Positions 1-6,626 of a stretch of DNA of 11,620 bases are shown one piece after another (positions within the stretch are counted from its first letter, which is position 1; each line of letters begins with the position of its first letter). A model generated the notes under the pieces. That model made no database searches. It worked only from the letters and a program-made list of their open reading frames with translations, and was not told the origin of the DNA. The position numbers and the translations under genes were made by a program. The DNA comes from CAZPXH01 sp964591085 (GTDB taxonomy: Bacteria; Spirochaetota; Spirochaetia; DSM-27196; CAZPXH01): positions 1-11,620 of the forward strand of contig CAZPXH010000030.1 of NCBI GenBank assembly GCA_964591085.1, written 5' to 3'.

Positions 1-2
1 TT

Positions 3-190
3 GCCACCTGCCGCTGGGTGGGCAACGGTGACGCCCTTCTGCTCCTCGGCCCTCCAGGAGGTCGGGAAGATACATCTGGCTGTGGCCCTGGGGCGAGAGG
101 CGATTCACCGGGGCCACTCCACACTATTCGTCCCGGCAGCCGTACTGAGTGCAAACCTGGTACAGGCGTACCGGCAAGGGCGATTCGGGT
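3..190 (+). pseudogene. istB: IS21-family istB (helper ATPase) remnant, frameshifted
   Basis: A fragment of the AAA+ ATP-binding helper of IS21-type transposons. Frame 3 reads a stretch ending in LLLLGPPG (about 3-62), and frame 1 then continues with VGKIHLAVALGREAI and a segment ending VQAYRQGRF (to about 190). The two halves join into one normal IstB Walker A region if a single extra G is removed from the 'ggaggtcggg' at about 57-66. The Walker A Thr is Ile (GKI for GKT). Similarity stops abruptly after QGRF, where the family would continue towards Walker B (LLIVDE). No istA, terminal repeat or 3' part is visible to position 304. The 5' part may lie outside the window. It is a dead relic; the family assignment rests on the recognisable GKTHLAVALGREAI-type block. 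Confidence 0.75.
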
Positions 191-304
191 CTAACCCCGG
201 TGCGGAACACGCCCTCCGTTCCCGGTTGACGTCGGCCGTGACTGGCATCTGCGTTGATCACCGTCGGTATTGCTGCGAGCCTCGATAGCGGACCGCCACG
301 CGTT

Positions 305-1366
305 TCACCTCAACGTCCACAAATCACAGACGACAGCCGTGTGATCGAGGTACACAAGCTCACTGACCGATCGTGTATCCGGCGATTTTCCCGCAGCCCA
401 GCACTCCCCGCGCATGCCCGCAGCAAGGATGTGATCGATGTTGAAGACAGGGGCGTAGGTGGGTCGTACGAAGAGTCCGACATCGGTCATGAATCGGTAT
501 TCGCCCGGTGGTGTTGTCAACCGCCACAATGCGCGCGCCGACCGGTCGAGCCAACGGACTCTCCCGGGATCAGTGTTGAAATCCCCAAGGACAATGCCGA
601 ATTCAGGCTCCGCGCCGCCATCGGCAAACGCGCTCCTTATCTGGTCTGATCGAGATTGTGCGTCCGCACGTGAAAAACCTGAGGTGCCGTGGATATGCAC
701 GACGCGCAAAGCGCCACCGGCTGCAAGCTCAACGGTCGCCGCTGCAACCCGATTCCCGGAGCCACGGGTGTCATCGTCAAGCCCTTCCAGCCCATTCAGA
801 CAAAACGCACCGGCGCAGCCTTCAAATCTCCCCAGTCGCTGGTGCACCGCCAGGCACTTATCGGGCTTACCGGGGTGGCAGACCACCTGATAGGCATCCC
901 CGAGTATAAGCTGGGCCACCGTTGGATCACCCGGTCGCCAGTCTTCGCAGATGAATCCCTGTCGCGCAGACATCGGTACATCGTCACATTCCCCGCTGTG
1001 GAATACTTCCTGCAGCGCCACGATGTCAGCGTCCGCCTCGTTGAGGAATGCTTGCACTTCACGAATCATCGCCGGCCAGGCGAGCCCGTTGCCGTAATAG
1101 CGGTCCGACGTGTCTGCCTCATCGGCGCCATAGCCCGCGTTGTCAAGGACTCCCTCAACGGATCGGCCTGATCCGACATTGAGAGTCATTACCCGCAAGG
1201 CCTCTAACTGCGGTGCGTTTGCAGGCGCCTCGGTCGGCGGCGAGGGTTGGCACGCCATCGCGAAAAGCCCGACGAGTGCCCAGAACACGACGCGCCTGAC
1301 ACGTCGGAAGGATCGGACGGGACGGACAAGACGTATGGACCGCTTTGGTCCAGGACCCCGCGACAC
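305..1366 (-). CDS. Lipoprotein of the endonuclease/exonuclease/phosphatase (DNase I-like) family
   Basis: Predicted surface or periplasmic metal-dependent phosphoesterase of the EEP superfamily. A hydrophobic segment ending in the lipobox LFAMAC, preceded by Arg-rich residues (RRVRR), predicts lipidation on Cys and export. The mature part shows the family signatures in order: MTLNVGS, ALQEV (metal-binding Glu), GDFNTDP (catalytic Asp/Asn), NIDHILAA and a C-terminal YLDHTAVVCDL (the Asp-His pair usually written SDH). Several extra Cys lie between ALQEV and GDFNT, which could form disulfides in an exported protein. The reading frame is open to 1501, but the N-terminal 45 codons look non-coding. 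I chose GTG 1366, which keeps the basic n-region; TTG 1381 is an alternative, and no clean ribosome site marks either. The substrate (nucleic acid, sphingolipid, inositol phosphate) cannot be told from the sequence. No operon partner is visible. Confidence 0.8.
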   Translation of the reverse strand: MSRGPGPKRSIRLVRPVRSFRRVRRVVFWALVGLFAMACQPSPPTEAPANAPQLEALRVMTLNVGSGRSVEGVLDNAGYGADEADTSDRYYGNGLAWPAMIREVQAFLNEADADIVALQEVFHSGECDDVPMSARQGFICEDWRPGDPTVAQLILGDAYQVVCHPGKPDKCLAVHQRLGRFEGCAGAFCLNGLEGLDDDTRGSGNRVAAATVELAAGGALRVVHIHGTSGFSRADAQSRSDQIRSAFADGGAEPEFGIVLGDFNTDPGRVRWLDRSARALWRLTTPPGEYRFMTDVGLFVRPTYAPVFNIDHILAAGMRGECWAAGKSPDTRSVSELVYLDHTAVVCDLWTLR

Positions 1367-1591
1367 GCCTTCAGGAAGCAAGGCAGTTCTTATCAAACAA
1401 AGCTGAAAGGACGGTGCCAAACCCAAGCGTCGCGTAGCTGCCCGCCATGCGCAGGCGGTCCATTGCGAATCGAGACCGCAGGCGATGATAAGCCAGGGCA
1501 AGATCCATTACGAGATCGGAGCGAACACCGACTGACAGCAAAACGGAGCGCTGCACAACCTGCGGGACGCAGTGACTGGGCCGGATTCGAC
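1367..1591. other. Gene-free stretch between the EEP lipoprotein and the DsrE relic
   Basis: No convincing gene. The reverse frames are open across it, and one reads LALAYHRLRSRFAMDRLRMA, which looks protein-like but matches no family I recognise. It may be decayed coding DNA or the upstream region of the lipoprotein gene. I see no clear promoter, terminator or repeat. Confidence 0.4.
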
Positions 1592-1815
1592 GAAGGAGCA
1601 GGCGCCAGTTACGTTGTTTGAGACTGCCTTGCAGATCTTGCTCATCGGGTAGCATTCCTTGGCAATTTCCGTCACCCACGGAGTACCGGCACCGTAGAAG
1701 AGAACTACAAAATCCTCTCCGCGCTCTTTTGTGCCTCCCAAGTGAGCTTGAAAGCGTTGGTGAGGCGTCCATGGTCTCCGTGTTCGTTGGTCTCCGCCAG
1801 AATCACAATTGCGAT
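1592..1815 (-). pseudogene. DsrE-like sulfur-carrier family pseudogene (frameshifted, C-terminus lost)
   Basis: Read on the reverse strand from about 1815, one frame gives AIVILAETNEHGDHGRLTNA followed by FKLTWEAQKSAE and reaches a stop at 1705-1707. The next frame picks up at about 1715 with EDFVVLFYGAGTPWVTEI and runs to NNVTGACSF at 1592. Joined, the pieces match the plan of small DsrE/F-like proteins: a beta strand, a helix with NA-KLA-type residues, then LVFxGxGxxWV and a helix ending near a GxC motif. A 1-bp deletion or 2-bp insertion around 1712-1720 breaks the frame. The expected last 40 or so residues after GACSF are not recognisable. AGGAG at about 1820-1824 sits correctly for a start at 1813-1815, but the codon there is ATC; GTG 1804-1806 is the next candidate. 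The gene diverges from the TSUP gene at 1906. Family call from pattern only. Confidence 0.6.
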
Positions 1816-1858
1816 TTGTGCTCCTGCGTGCGACCGTAGCCTAACAGGTTTCGCGTCG

Positions 1859-1887
1859 ACGTCAAGTATGATGCTTGTAGATACAAT
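1859..1887 (+). promoter_or_regulatory. Possible promoter and dyad operator of the TSUP-hydrolase/OsmC operon
   Basis: A good -10 hexamer TACAAT (1882-1887) lies 18 bp before the ATG at 1906. At 17-bp spacing the -35 would be ACGTCA (1859-1864), a poor match, so activation or a different factor is possible. The dyad TTGTA-GA-TACAA (1875-1886) overlaps the -10, a typical position for a repressor site. The DsrE relic would have been transcribed from the same short divergent region. Confidence 0.35.
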
Positions 1888-1905
1888 GCAAGCCTTGGAG
1901 GATCT

Positions 1906-2763
1906 ATGACCTTCGAATACTGGTATCTCTTTCCCGCCGCCCTTGCGATTTCGACTCTGGCCATGGCGTCGGGCATCGGGGGAGCAACCTTTTTCTCTCC
2001 CTTGTTCATCCTTGCGCTCCGGCTGAGACCGGAGGTCGCCATCGGGACGGCGCTGATTACGGAGACCTTCGGCTTTGCCAGCGGGGTTTCAGCCTACATC
2101 CGAAGCAGGGTCATAGACTTCAAGCTCGGCGGGATCATGTTGATGGCAACCATCCCCATGGCCCTCCTCGGGAGCTACCTCGGGGGAATCGTTGATCCTA
2201 ACATTCTAAAAGTGATCCTCGCGGTTGGGCTGATGGCGGTGGGAATAAGCTTTCTCCACGCCCCGGACGAACACGAAGTAGCCCGTATCAACGCCGAAGC
2301 CCTCGCAACCCTCAAGGAGACCTCTCCGGATAGCTGCATTACCGCCCGGGACGGGGAGGAGATCTGCTACGTAGTCAAGCGCAAGTTCGAAGGCCTCGTA
2401 AGCGGAGGAATCGGGGGGCTTTTCGTCGGGCTGGTCTCTACCGGGCTCGGGGAGCTCAACGACTATTTCTTGCTCAAGCGCTGTAAGGTGCCGAGCCGTG
2501 TCGCCGTCGCGACGAGCGTCTTCGTTATCGCCGTCACCGTACTCGTGGCCTCCGGTGGACACGTCGCCCGGTTCGCCCAATCGGGCCCTGAGACGCTGGA
2601 ACAGGTGTTATCCCTCGTTATTTTTACTGTTCCCGGGGTACTGATTGGTGGGCAGGTTGGACCTCGCGTTGCCGCGAAGATCCCCGAACGGACCATGCAG
2701 CTGGTCTTGAGCGTGCTCTTCATTCTGATAGCCTTCCTAACCGTGGGAGAGGTGCTGTTATGA
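1906..2763 (+). CDS. TauE/SafE (TSUP) family sulfite/organosulfur anion exporter
   Basis: Polytopic inner-membrane protein of 285 residues, a normal TSUP length. The family hallmark is the repeated Gly-rich pair: AMASGIGGATFFSPLFIL near residues 20-37 and SGGIGGLFVGLVSTGLGELN near 166-185. I count about 8 hydrophobic segments in two halves. They are joined by a hydrophilic loop (about 118-162) that contains Cys144 and Cys154; Cys193 follows the second motif. Members export sulfite, sulfoacetate, taurine-derived or thiosulfate-like anions; the substrate here is unknown. GGAGG four bases before the ATG supports the start. The stop overlaps the start of the next gene by 4 bp (ATGA), so the two are translationally coupled. 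Linkage to an OsmC-fused hydrolase and a DsrE relic supports a sulfur role by inference. Confidence 0.88.
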   Translation: MTFEYWYLFPAALAISTLAMASGIGGATFFSPLFILALRLRPEVAIGTALITETFGFASGVSAYIRSRVIDFKLGGIMLMATIPMALLGSYLGGIVDPNILKVILAVGLMAVGISFLHAPDEHEVARINAEALATLKETSPDSCITARDGEEICYVVKRKFEGLVSGGIGGLFVGLVSTGLGELNDYFLLKRCKVPSRVAVATSVFVIAVTVLVASGGHVARFAQSGPETLEQVLSLVIFTVPGVLIGGQVGPRVAAKIPERTMQLVLSVLFILIAFLTVGEVLL

Positions 2764-3980
2764 TGCACACTACGTCGTTCAAAAGCCGCGATGGGACAAA
2801 CCTCTCCGCCCGCATCGAGTTGCCGCCAGACGGGCTGCCCCGAGCCTTCGTGCTCCTCGCCCATTGCTTTACCTGCTCCAAGGACCTTACGGCTCACCGA
2901 AGGATCGCCCGGGTTCTTACCGGCAGCGGCCTGGGGGTGATGAGCTTCGACTTTACCGGTCTGGGAGCAAGCGGGGGAGATTTCTCCGAAACCAGCTTTA
3001 GCTCCCAGGCAAGCGACCTTATCGACGCCGCCGACTATCTGGCGGAACACTACCAGGCGCCCTGTTTCCTTGTCGGGCACTCCCTAGGTGGGACGGCCTG
3101 TCTCTACGCCGCCCGGGAGCTTCCAGGCGTCCGGGGGGTCGCAACCATCGGAGCCCCTGCTGCGCCGGCGCACGTAGAGAAGCTCTTTGTCGAACACGCG
3201 GGTGAGATAGAAGAAGCTGGCTCGGCAACGGTTTCCATCGGCGGACGCCCCTTCACAATCCGGAAAGAGTTCATTGAGGACATCAGGAACAATCCGCCGG
3301 AGCAGTGGATCGGCGAGCTAAAGTCAGATCTCTTTATTCTTCACTCGCCGGTGGATACCGTCGTCGGTGTGGAGAACGCGGAGCGCATCTTCAAGACGAC
3401 CCGCCACCCAAAGAGCTTCGTCTCCCTCCGGGAGGCAGACCACTTGCTCTCCCGGCCCGAAGACGCAGAGTACGCCGGGAGCCTCGTCGGCGCCTGGATC
3501 CGTGCTCTGCTCCCGAAGCAACCGGATGACAGGATCGAGACGAATCAGCAGGTCGCGGCCCGGATCGGTCGGGAGCACTACACAGTGCAGATTCAGGCGG
3601 GAAAGCACGCCCTGGTGGCCGACGAGCCGCTCTCCGCCGGAGGCCGAGACCTCGGAGGAAACCCCTACGACTACCTCCTGGCTTCCCTCGGCGCCTGTAC
3701 CGCCATGACGCTGCGGATGTACGCCGACCGCAAGGATATCCCGCTGGAGTCGGTAACGGTCCATCTCTCCCACCGGAAAGGGCACGCTACCGATCAGGCG
3801 GCATGCGTCGCCGGCGGCGCCTCGGATGCAGGGGCGATGGTGGACGCTGTCGACCGGGTCATCGCCCTCGACGGAGATCTGAGCCCCACAGACACAGAGA
3901 AGCTCCTCGCTATCGCCGACAAGTGTCCGGTCCACCGGACCCTCGGAAGCAGGACGGTGGTAAAAACGCGGTTAGCGTAG
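2760..3980 (+). CDS. Bifunctional alpha/beta hydrolase - OsmC-type protein
   Basis: Cytoplasmic 406-residue fusion. Residues 1-252 form an alpha/beta hydrolase: oxyanion-side motif LAHCFTCS (33-40), nucleophile elbow GHSLGG with Ser108, acid Asp199 in HSPVDTVV and His228 in ADHLL, a complete triad. Residues about 265-406 form an OsmC/Ohr-like domain with the two redox Cys, Cys313 in LGACTAMTLRMYA and Cys389 in ADKCPVHRTL. OsmC and Ohr proteins reduce organic hydroperoxides, and some act on persulfides, through this Cys pair. The fusion is a known architecture; the hydrolase may release a thioester or lipid product for the peroxidase, but that is inference. There are two ATGs at 2760 and 2763; the first gives the 4-bp overlap with the TSUP gene, with GGGAGAGG just upstream. 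Extra Cys36, Cys39 and Cys348 are also present. No signal peptide. Confidence 0.9.
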   Translation: MMHTTSFKSRDGTNLSARIELPPDGLPRAFVLLAHCFTCSKDLTAHRRIARVLTGSGLGVMSFDFTGLGASGGDFSETSFSSQASDLIDAADYLAEHYQAPCFLVGHSLGGTACLYAARELPGVRGVATIGAPAAPAHVEKLFVEHAGEIEEAGSATVSIGGRPFTIRKEFIEDIRNNPPEQWIGELKSDLFILHSPVDTVVGVENAERIFKTTRHPKSFVSLREADHLLSRPEDAEYAGSLVGAWIRALLPKQPDDRIETNQQVAARIGREHYTVQIQAGKHALVADEPLSAGGRDLGGNPYDYLLASLGACTAMTLRMYADRKDIPLESVTVHLSHRKGHATDQAACVAGGASDAGAMVDAVDRVIALDGDLSPTDTEKLLAIADKCPVHRTLGSRTVVKTRLA

Positions 3981-4000
3981 GGGGCGGGACCGCCGGCTAC
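3977..4000. terminator. Hairpin shared by two convergent stop codons
   Basis: GTAG-GG-GGCGG-GA-CCGCC-GG-CTAC folds into an interrupted GC-rich stem. It includes the TAG of the hydrolase/OsmC gene (3978-3980) and, on the other strand, the TAG of the glutamate-synthase-like gene (3997-3999). It could limit read-through in both directions. There is no T-run on either side, so classical intrinsic termination is doubtful. Confidence 0.35.
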
Positions 4001-5853
4001 CGGGCCTCCTCTCCGGCGAAGTCGATCCCTGCTGCCCGAGCCAACCCGAGATCGGTCGAGGAGACGTCTCGCCGGGAGAGCTCGTGGATAGAGTGTTTGC
4101 CGGTCATGCGGGTAAAGGTCGCGAGCTCGCTGGCGACCACGGTAAAGTAGTTGGCCAGGCGCCGGCCGGCCGCATCGATGTCTATTCGGGAGCGAAGGAG
4201 CGGATTCTGGCTGGTTACGCCGGTCGGACAGCGGCCGGTGTTGCAGATGCGGTACTGCCGGCAACCGACGGCCATGAGCGCCGCCGTCCCGAGAGCCACG
4301 GCGTCTGCCCCCAGTGCTATGGCCTTAGCGATATCCGAGGACACTCGCAGGCCCCCGGTTATTACCAGGGATATATCGCGAAGTCCCCGGCGGTCGAGGT
4401 AGTTCCGGGCGCGGATCAGGGCGTAGATCGTCGGCACCGACGCGGCTTCCTTGATGTACTTGCCGACTGAACCGGTTGCACCGCCCTTTCCGTCGATAGT
4501 GATAAAGTCCGGATTCGCGGCGACGACGACTTCCAGGTCCGCCTCGATGTTACCGGCGGCAATCTTGACGCCGATCGGTCGGCCCCCGGAGCGCTCTCGT
4601 AGCCAAGCTACCTTTCGCTGGAGAGATTCTGCGTCGGAGATATCAGCGTACCGTGCCGGCGTTTCGATATCGGTTCCCTTCGGGCGCCTTCGGACCGACG
4701 CAATCTCGTCGGTAATCTTTTCTGCCGGAAAATGCCCCCCAATTCCCGGTTTTACCGCCTGCCCGATCTTTATTTCTACGGCATCGCTTCCCTGGAGGAC
4801 CTCGTCGTTGACGCTGTACTCGTTCTGAACGTATTCGAAGATATAGCGGTAGGCGACCCGGCGAGACTCGGGCAAGACGCCCCCTTCTCCGGAGCACATC
4901 GCCGTACCTGCAGCGGCGGAGCCTGCCGAGAGGGCAACCTTGGCCTCCGCCGAGAGGGCACCGTAGGACATGTGGGTAACATAGAAGGGAAGCGCTATTT
5001 CTAGTGGTTTCTTTGCCCGGGGGCCGATTACCGTGCTGAGAGTGATCTCTTCGTCCTCGTTGACCGGGAGTGTGGCCAGCTGGGCTCCGTGGATTGTGAT
5101 ATCATCCCAACTGGGAAGGGGTACCTCGGGTCCCATCGGCTCGTTTATCGAGGTTCCCGTTGCCGCCATGCGGTGGATCTGCTCCATGTGGCGCTCCGCC
5201 GGCCGGTGCTGCCGTGTCGGCGCCTTCTCGTCTGCGAAACCGTTGTACCAGTGGGTACCGTCGCAGAATGGCTTGTTCTTCGAGCCGCCGCACCGGCAGA
5301 GGGTGTAGTGGTCCGAAGATTGGGGACGGCTGTTATCCTCATCGTGGAGGGGCACAGCTCCGGCGACCTCGATGGGGCCGTTCTTCAGCAGCGAAAGCTT
5401 CGGGGCGCCCCCCCAGTCCGCGAACTTCTCTCCGCGCCATTGGTAGGATAATGCTCCCGATGGGCACATGCGAATGACCCGGGCGACCTCTTTCGGGTCC
5501 GCTCCATCAGGGTCGATCCAGGGTTCCCGACCCTGGATGAAGACACCGGGCAGATGGGTCGTGCAGTGTCCCCGGTGGGAACAGACGCCCCGGTTGTCAA
5601 AGATGGTTATCCCCTTACCCTCGGAACGGTCAAGACGGTCGGGCTGCCGACCGTCTAGCTTCCGGCTCGAAAAGCCATTGGTCTCGTGGGTATTGTCACA
5701 GTATGGCTTGTTGTTCGAATTGCCGCAGCGGCAGAGGTGGACATAGGGATCCGTCGGTATCCGGTCGCCCTGCGACGATTCCAGCAGACTACAGCTCTCT
5801 AAAATGTATGGACCATCTTTGGTGGCCCGAATGCGGGGCGAATCCGTACTCAT
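3997..5853 (-). CDS. FMN glutamate-synthase-like protein with CDGSH - 4Fe-4S mono-cluster - CDGSH N-terminus
   Basis: Predicted cytoplasmic multi-cluster oxidoreductase of 618 residues. A first CDGSH motif supplies Cys41, Cys43, Cys52 and His56. A divergent 4Fe-4S mono-cluster domain of the YjdI type follows (Cys91, Cys97 and Cys130 in RMCPSGAL). A second CDGSH motif has Cys186, Cys188, Cys197 and His201. From about 240 to the end it is the FMN-binding domain of glutamate synthase large subunit: HMSYGALS (294-301), GEGGVLPES, PGIGGHFPAEK, IDGKGGATG and the 3Fe-4S cysteines 531, 537 and 542 (CNTGRCPTGV). The N-terminal glutaminase and C-terminal GXGXG domain of GltB are absent, so ammonia transfer from glutamine is not expected. 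The first in-frame ATG is at 5865, but GGAG six bases before ATG 5853 favours the latter. It is monocistronic and converges on the hydrolase/OsmC gene. Reaction unknown. Confidence 0.88.
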   Translation of the reverse strand: MSTDSPRIRATKDGPYILESCSLLESSQGDRIPTDPYVHLCRCGNSNNKPYCDNTHETNGFSSRKLDGRQPDRLDRSEGKGITIFDNRGVCSHRGHCTTHLPGVFIQGREPWIDPDGADPKEVARVIRMCPSGALSYQWRGEKFADWGGAPKLSLLKNGPIEVAGAVPLHDEDNSRPQSSDHYTLCRCGGSKNKPFCDGTHWYNGFADEKAPTRQHRPAERHMEQIHRMAATGTSINEPMGPEVPLPSWDDITIHGAQLATLPVNEDEEITLSTVIGPRAKKPLEIALPFYVTHMSYGALSAEAKVALSAGSAAAGTAMCSGEGGVLPESRRVAYRYIFEYVQNEYSVNDEVLQGSDAVEIKIGQAVKPGIGGHFPAEKITDEIASVRRRPKGTDIETPARYADISDAESLQRKVAWLRERSGGRPIGVKIAAGNIEADLEVVVAANPDFITIDGKGGATGSVGKYIKEAASVPTIYALIRARNYLDRRGLRDISLVITGGLRVSSDIAKAIALGADAVALGTAALMAVGCRQYRICNTGRCPTGVTSQNPLLRSRIDIDAAGRRLANYFTVVASELATFTRMTGKHSIHELSRRDVSSTDLGLARAAGIDFAGEEAR

Positions 5854-5864
5854 ACAGCGCTCCA

Positions 5865-5885
5865 TTGTAGTGGTATTGACTACAA
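5865..5885. promoter_or_regulatory. Perfect dyad TTGTAGT-N7-ACTACAA before the CDGSH/GltS gene
   Basis: Two perfect 7-bp arms (5865-5871 and 5879-5885) separated by 7 bp lie directly upstream of the ribosome site of the reverse-strand gene starting at 5853. Centre-to-centre spacing is 14 bp, about one and a third helical turns. It is a plausible repressor or activator operator. No convincing -35/-10 pair was found around it. Confidence 0.5.
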
Positions 5886-6081
5886 CTTATCCGAACGCCG
5901 GCCCTCGTACAACACCTTAGGGTTCGTTCAAACTCCAGTCGTGCTTGTACCGCACCCGTCCTGAGTGGCTTCGCAGGCGATTGTAGGGCCTGTTGGCAAC
6001 CCACGCGCGGGCTCTCCTTGAGAAGGACGGACGACAGACTGCTCTACGCTCCGGGAGGAGCGCCGATATTGAGTAGCGCCT
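5886..6081. other. Intergenic region between the CDGSH/GltS gene and the small lipoprotein
   Basis: About 200 bp with no supported gene. The only clear structure is the hairpin CGCTCC-GGGA-GGAGCG (6047-6062), 20 bp after the lipoprotein stop on the reverse strand. It could be that gene's transcript end, though no T-run follows. The upstream promoter of the CDGSH/GltS gene must lie here but is not recognisable. Confidence 0.5.
6047..6062 (-). terminator. GC-rich hairpin downstream of the lipoprotein gene
   Basis: Six-base perfect arms CGCTCC/GGAGCG around a 4-base loop, close behind the lipoprotein stop codon on the reverse strand. The sequence after it is not T-rich, so it may be a processing or stability hairpin and not an intrinsic terminator. 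Confidence 0.3.
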
Positions 6082-6519
6082 CTACGGCCAGACAAATCCG
6101 GTCGTAGAGAAGGCTTGGTTGTCGACCTCGTCGGTTTCCTGTCCGCTTCGTGCGTTGAGCCGAACCGGCACGTAGTAGGTCTCGCCGGCTACGATGTCGT
6201 TGTTGTCGCTCGCTGCCACGAATGCCTGGATGTCAGCTACATCGAGTGTGACGGTTTCGAACCCTTCCTCGAAATTCCGAGTATCCAGTTTGACCGTTCG
6301 GGAACTTTCGCTGAAGTCGATAGTCGAGTCGAACCGAATGTCGATCTCGACATTGTCGGCCTCACCCTCAGTGTCCACTCGGAACTCAATGGCAGTAAGC
6401 TCCCCGTCCCCATCGACATTCACAACGACGTCGCTGAATGACACATCGTAAAGCTGTCCAAACGTGATGGGCAAGGACTGACAGCCTCCCACGGTCAGCA
6501 CCAGCCCTAACGTCACCAC
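6082..6519 (-). CDS. Small acidic lipoprotein, function unknown
   Basis: A 145-residue protein with a lipobox (LTVGGC) followed by a strongly acidic region with alternating hydrophobic and polar residues, such as YDVSFSDVVVNVDGDGE and VEIDIRFDSTIDFS. This suggests an all-beta, Ig-like or CARDB-like fold. It has no Cys beyond the lipidated one and no catalytic motif; I do not recognise the family. The GTG start at 6519 gives a signal peptide without any basic residue. The frame continues upstream as LNRFALIVVTL, a typical n-region, but its first codon (6538-6540) is TTA. That TTA sits six bases after a perfect AAGGAG, exactly where a start should be. The start is therefore either non-canonical or lost by a TTG/ATG to TTA change. 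The acidic composition would fit a protein working outside the cell in salty medium (inference). Confidence 0.65.
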   Translation of the reverse strand: MVTLGLVLTVGGCQSLPITFGQLYDVSFSDVVVNVDGDGELTAIEFRVDTEGEADNVEIDIRFDSTIDFSESSRTVKLDTRNFEEGFETVTLDVADIQAFVAASDNNDIVAGETYYVPVRLNARSGQETDEVDNQAFSTTGFVWP

Positions 6520-6560
6520 GATCAGCGCAAACCGATTTAATCTTCACTCCTTATACCAAA

Positions 6561-6606
6561 GTTCAGTTTAGTAATTGAGCTATCACGTGATTTGTGTGAA
6601 CTGAAC
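6561..6606. repeat. Inverted repeat GTTCAGTT/AACTGAAC around palindrome ATCACGTGAT
   Basis: Perfect 8-bp arms (6561-6568 and 6599-6606) flank 30 AT-rich bases that include the perfect 10-bp palindrome ATCACGTGAT (6582-6591). It lies 20-70 bp upstream of the lipoprotein start. It could be an operator region for that gene or the remains of a small mobile element; no target-site duplication is evident. Confidence 0.5.
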
Positions 6607-6626
6607 CGCGCCCCGCCCACAGTCGT

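Noticed and set aside
1367..1501. N-terminal extension of the EEP lipoprotein to ATG 1501
   Set aside because: It would place about 80 residues before the lipobox, far too long for a lipoprotein signal peptide, and the sequence is not protein-like.
1371..1772. Reverse open frame of 133 codons over the DsrE relic
   Set aside because: Its frame does not carry the DsrE-like segments, which lie in the other two reverse frames; its own sequence matches no family I know.
2463..3080. Long reverse-strand open frame (205 codons) across the TSUP/hydrolase junction
   Set aside because: It is antisense to two well-supported genes and shows no domain; a shadow of GC-rich codon use.
3324..3935. Reverse-strand frame of 203 codons inside the hydrolase/OsmC gene
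   Set aside because: Antisense to conserved OsmC and hydrolase motifs, no family features.
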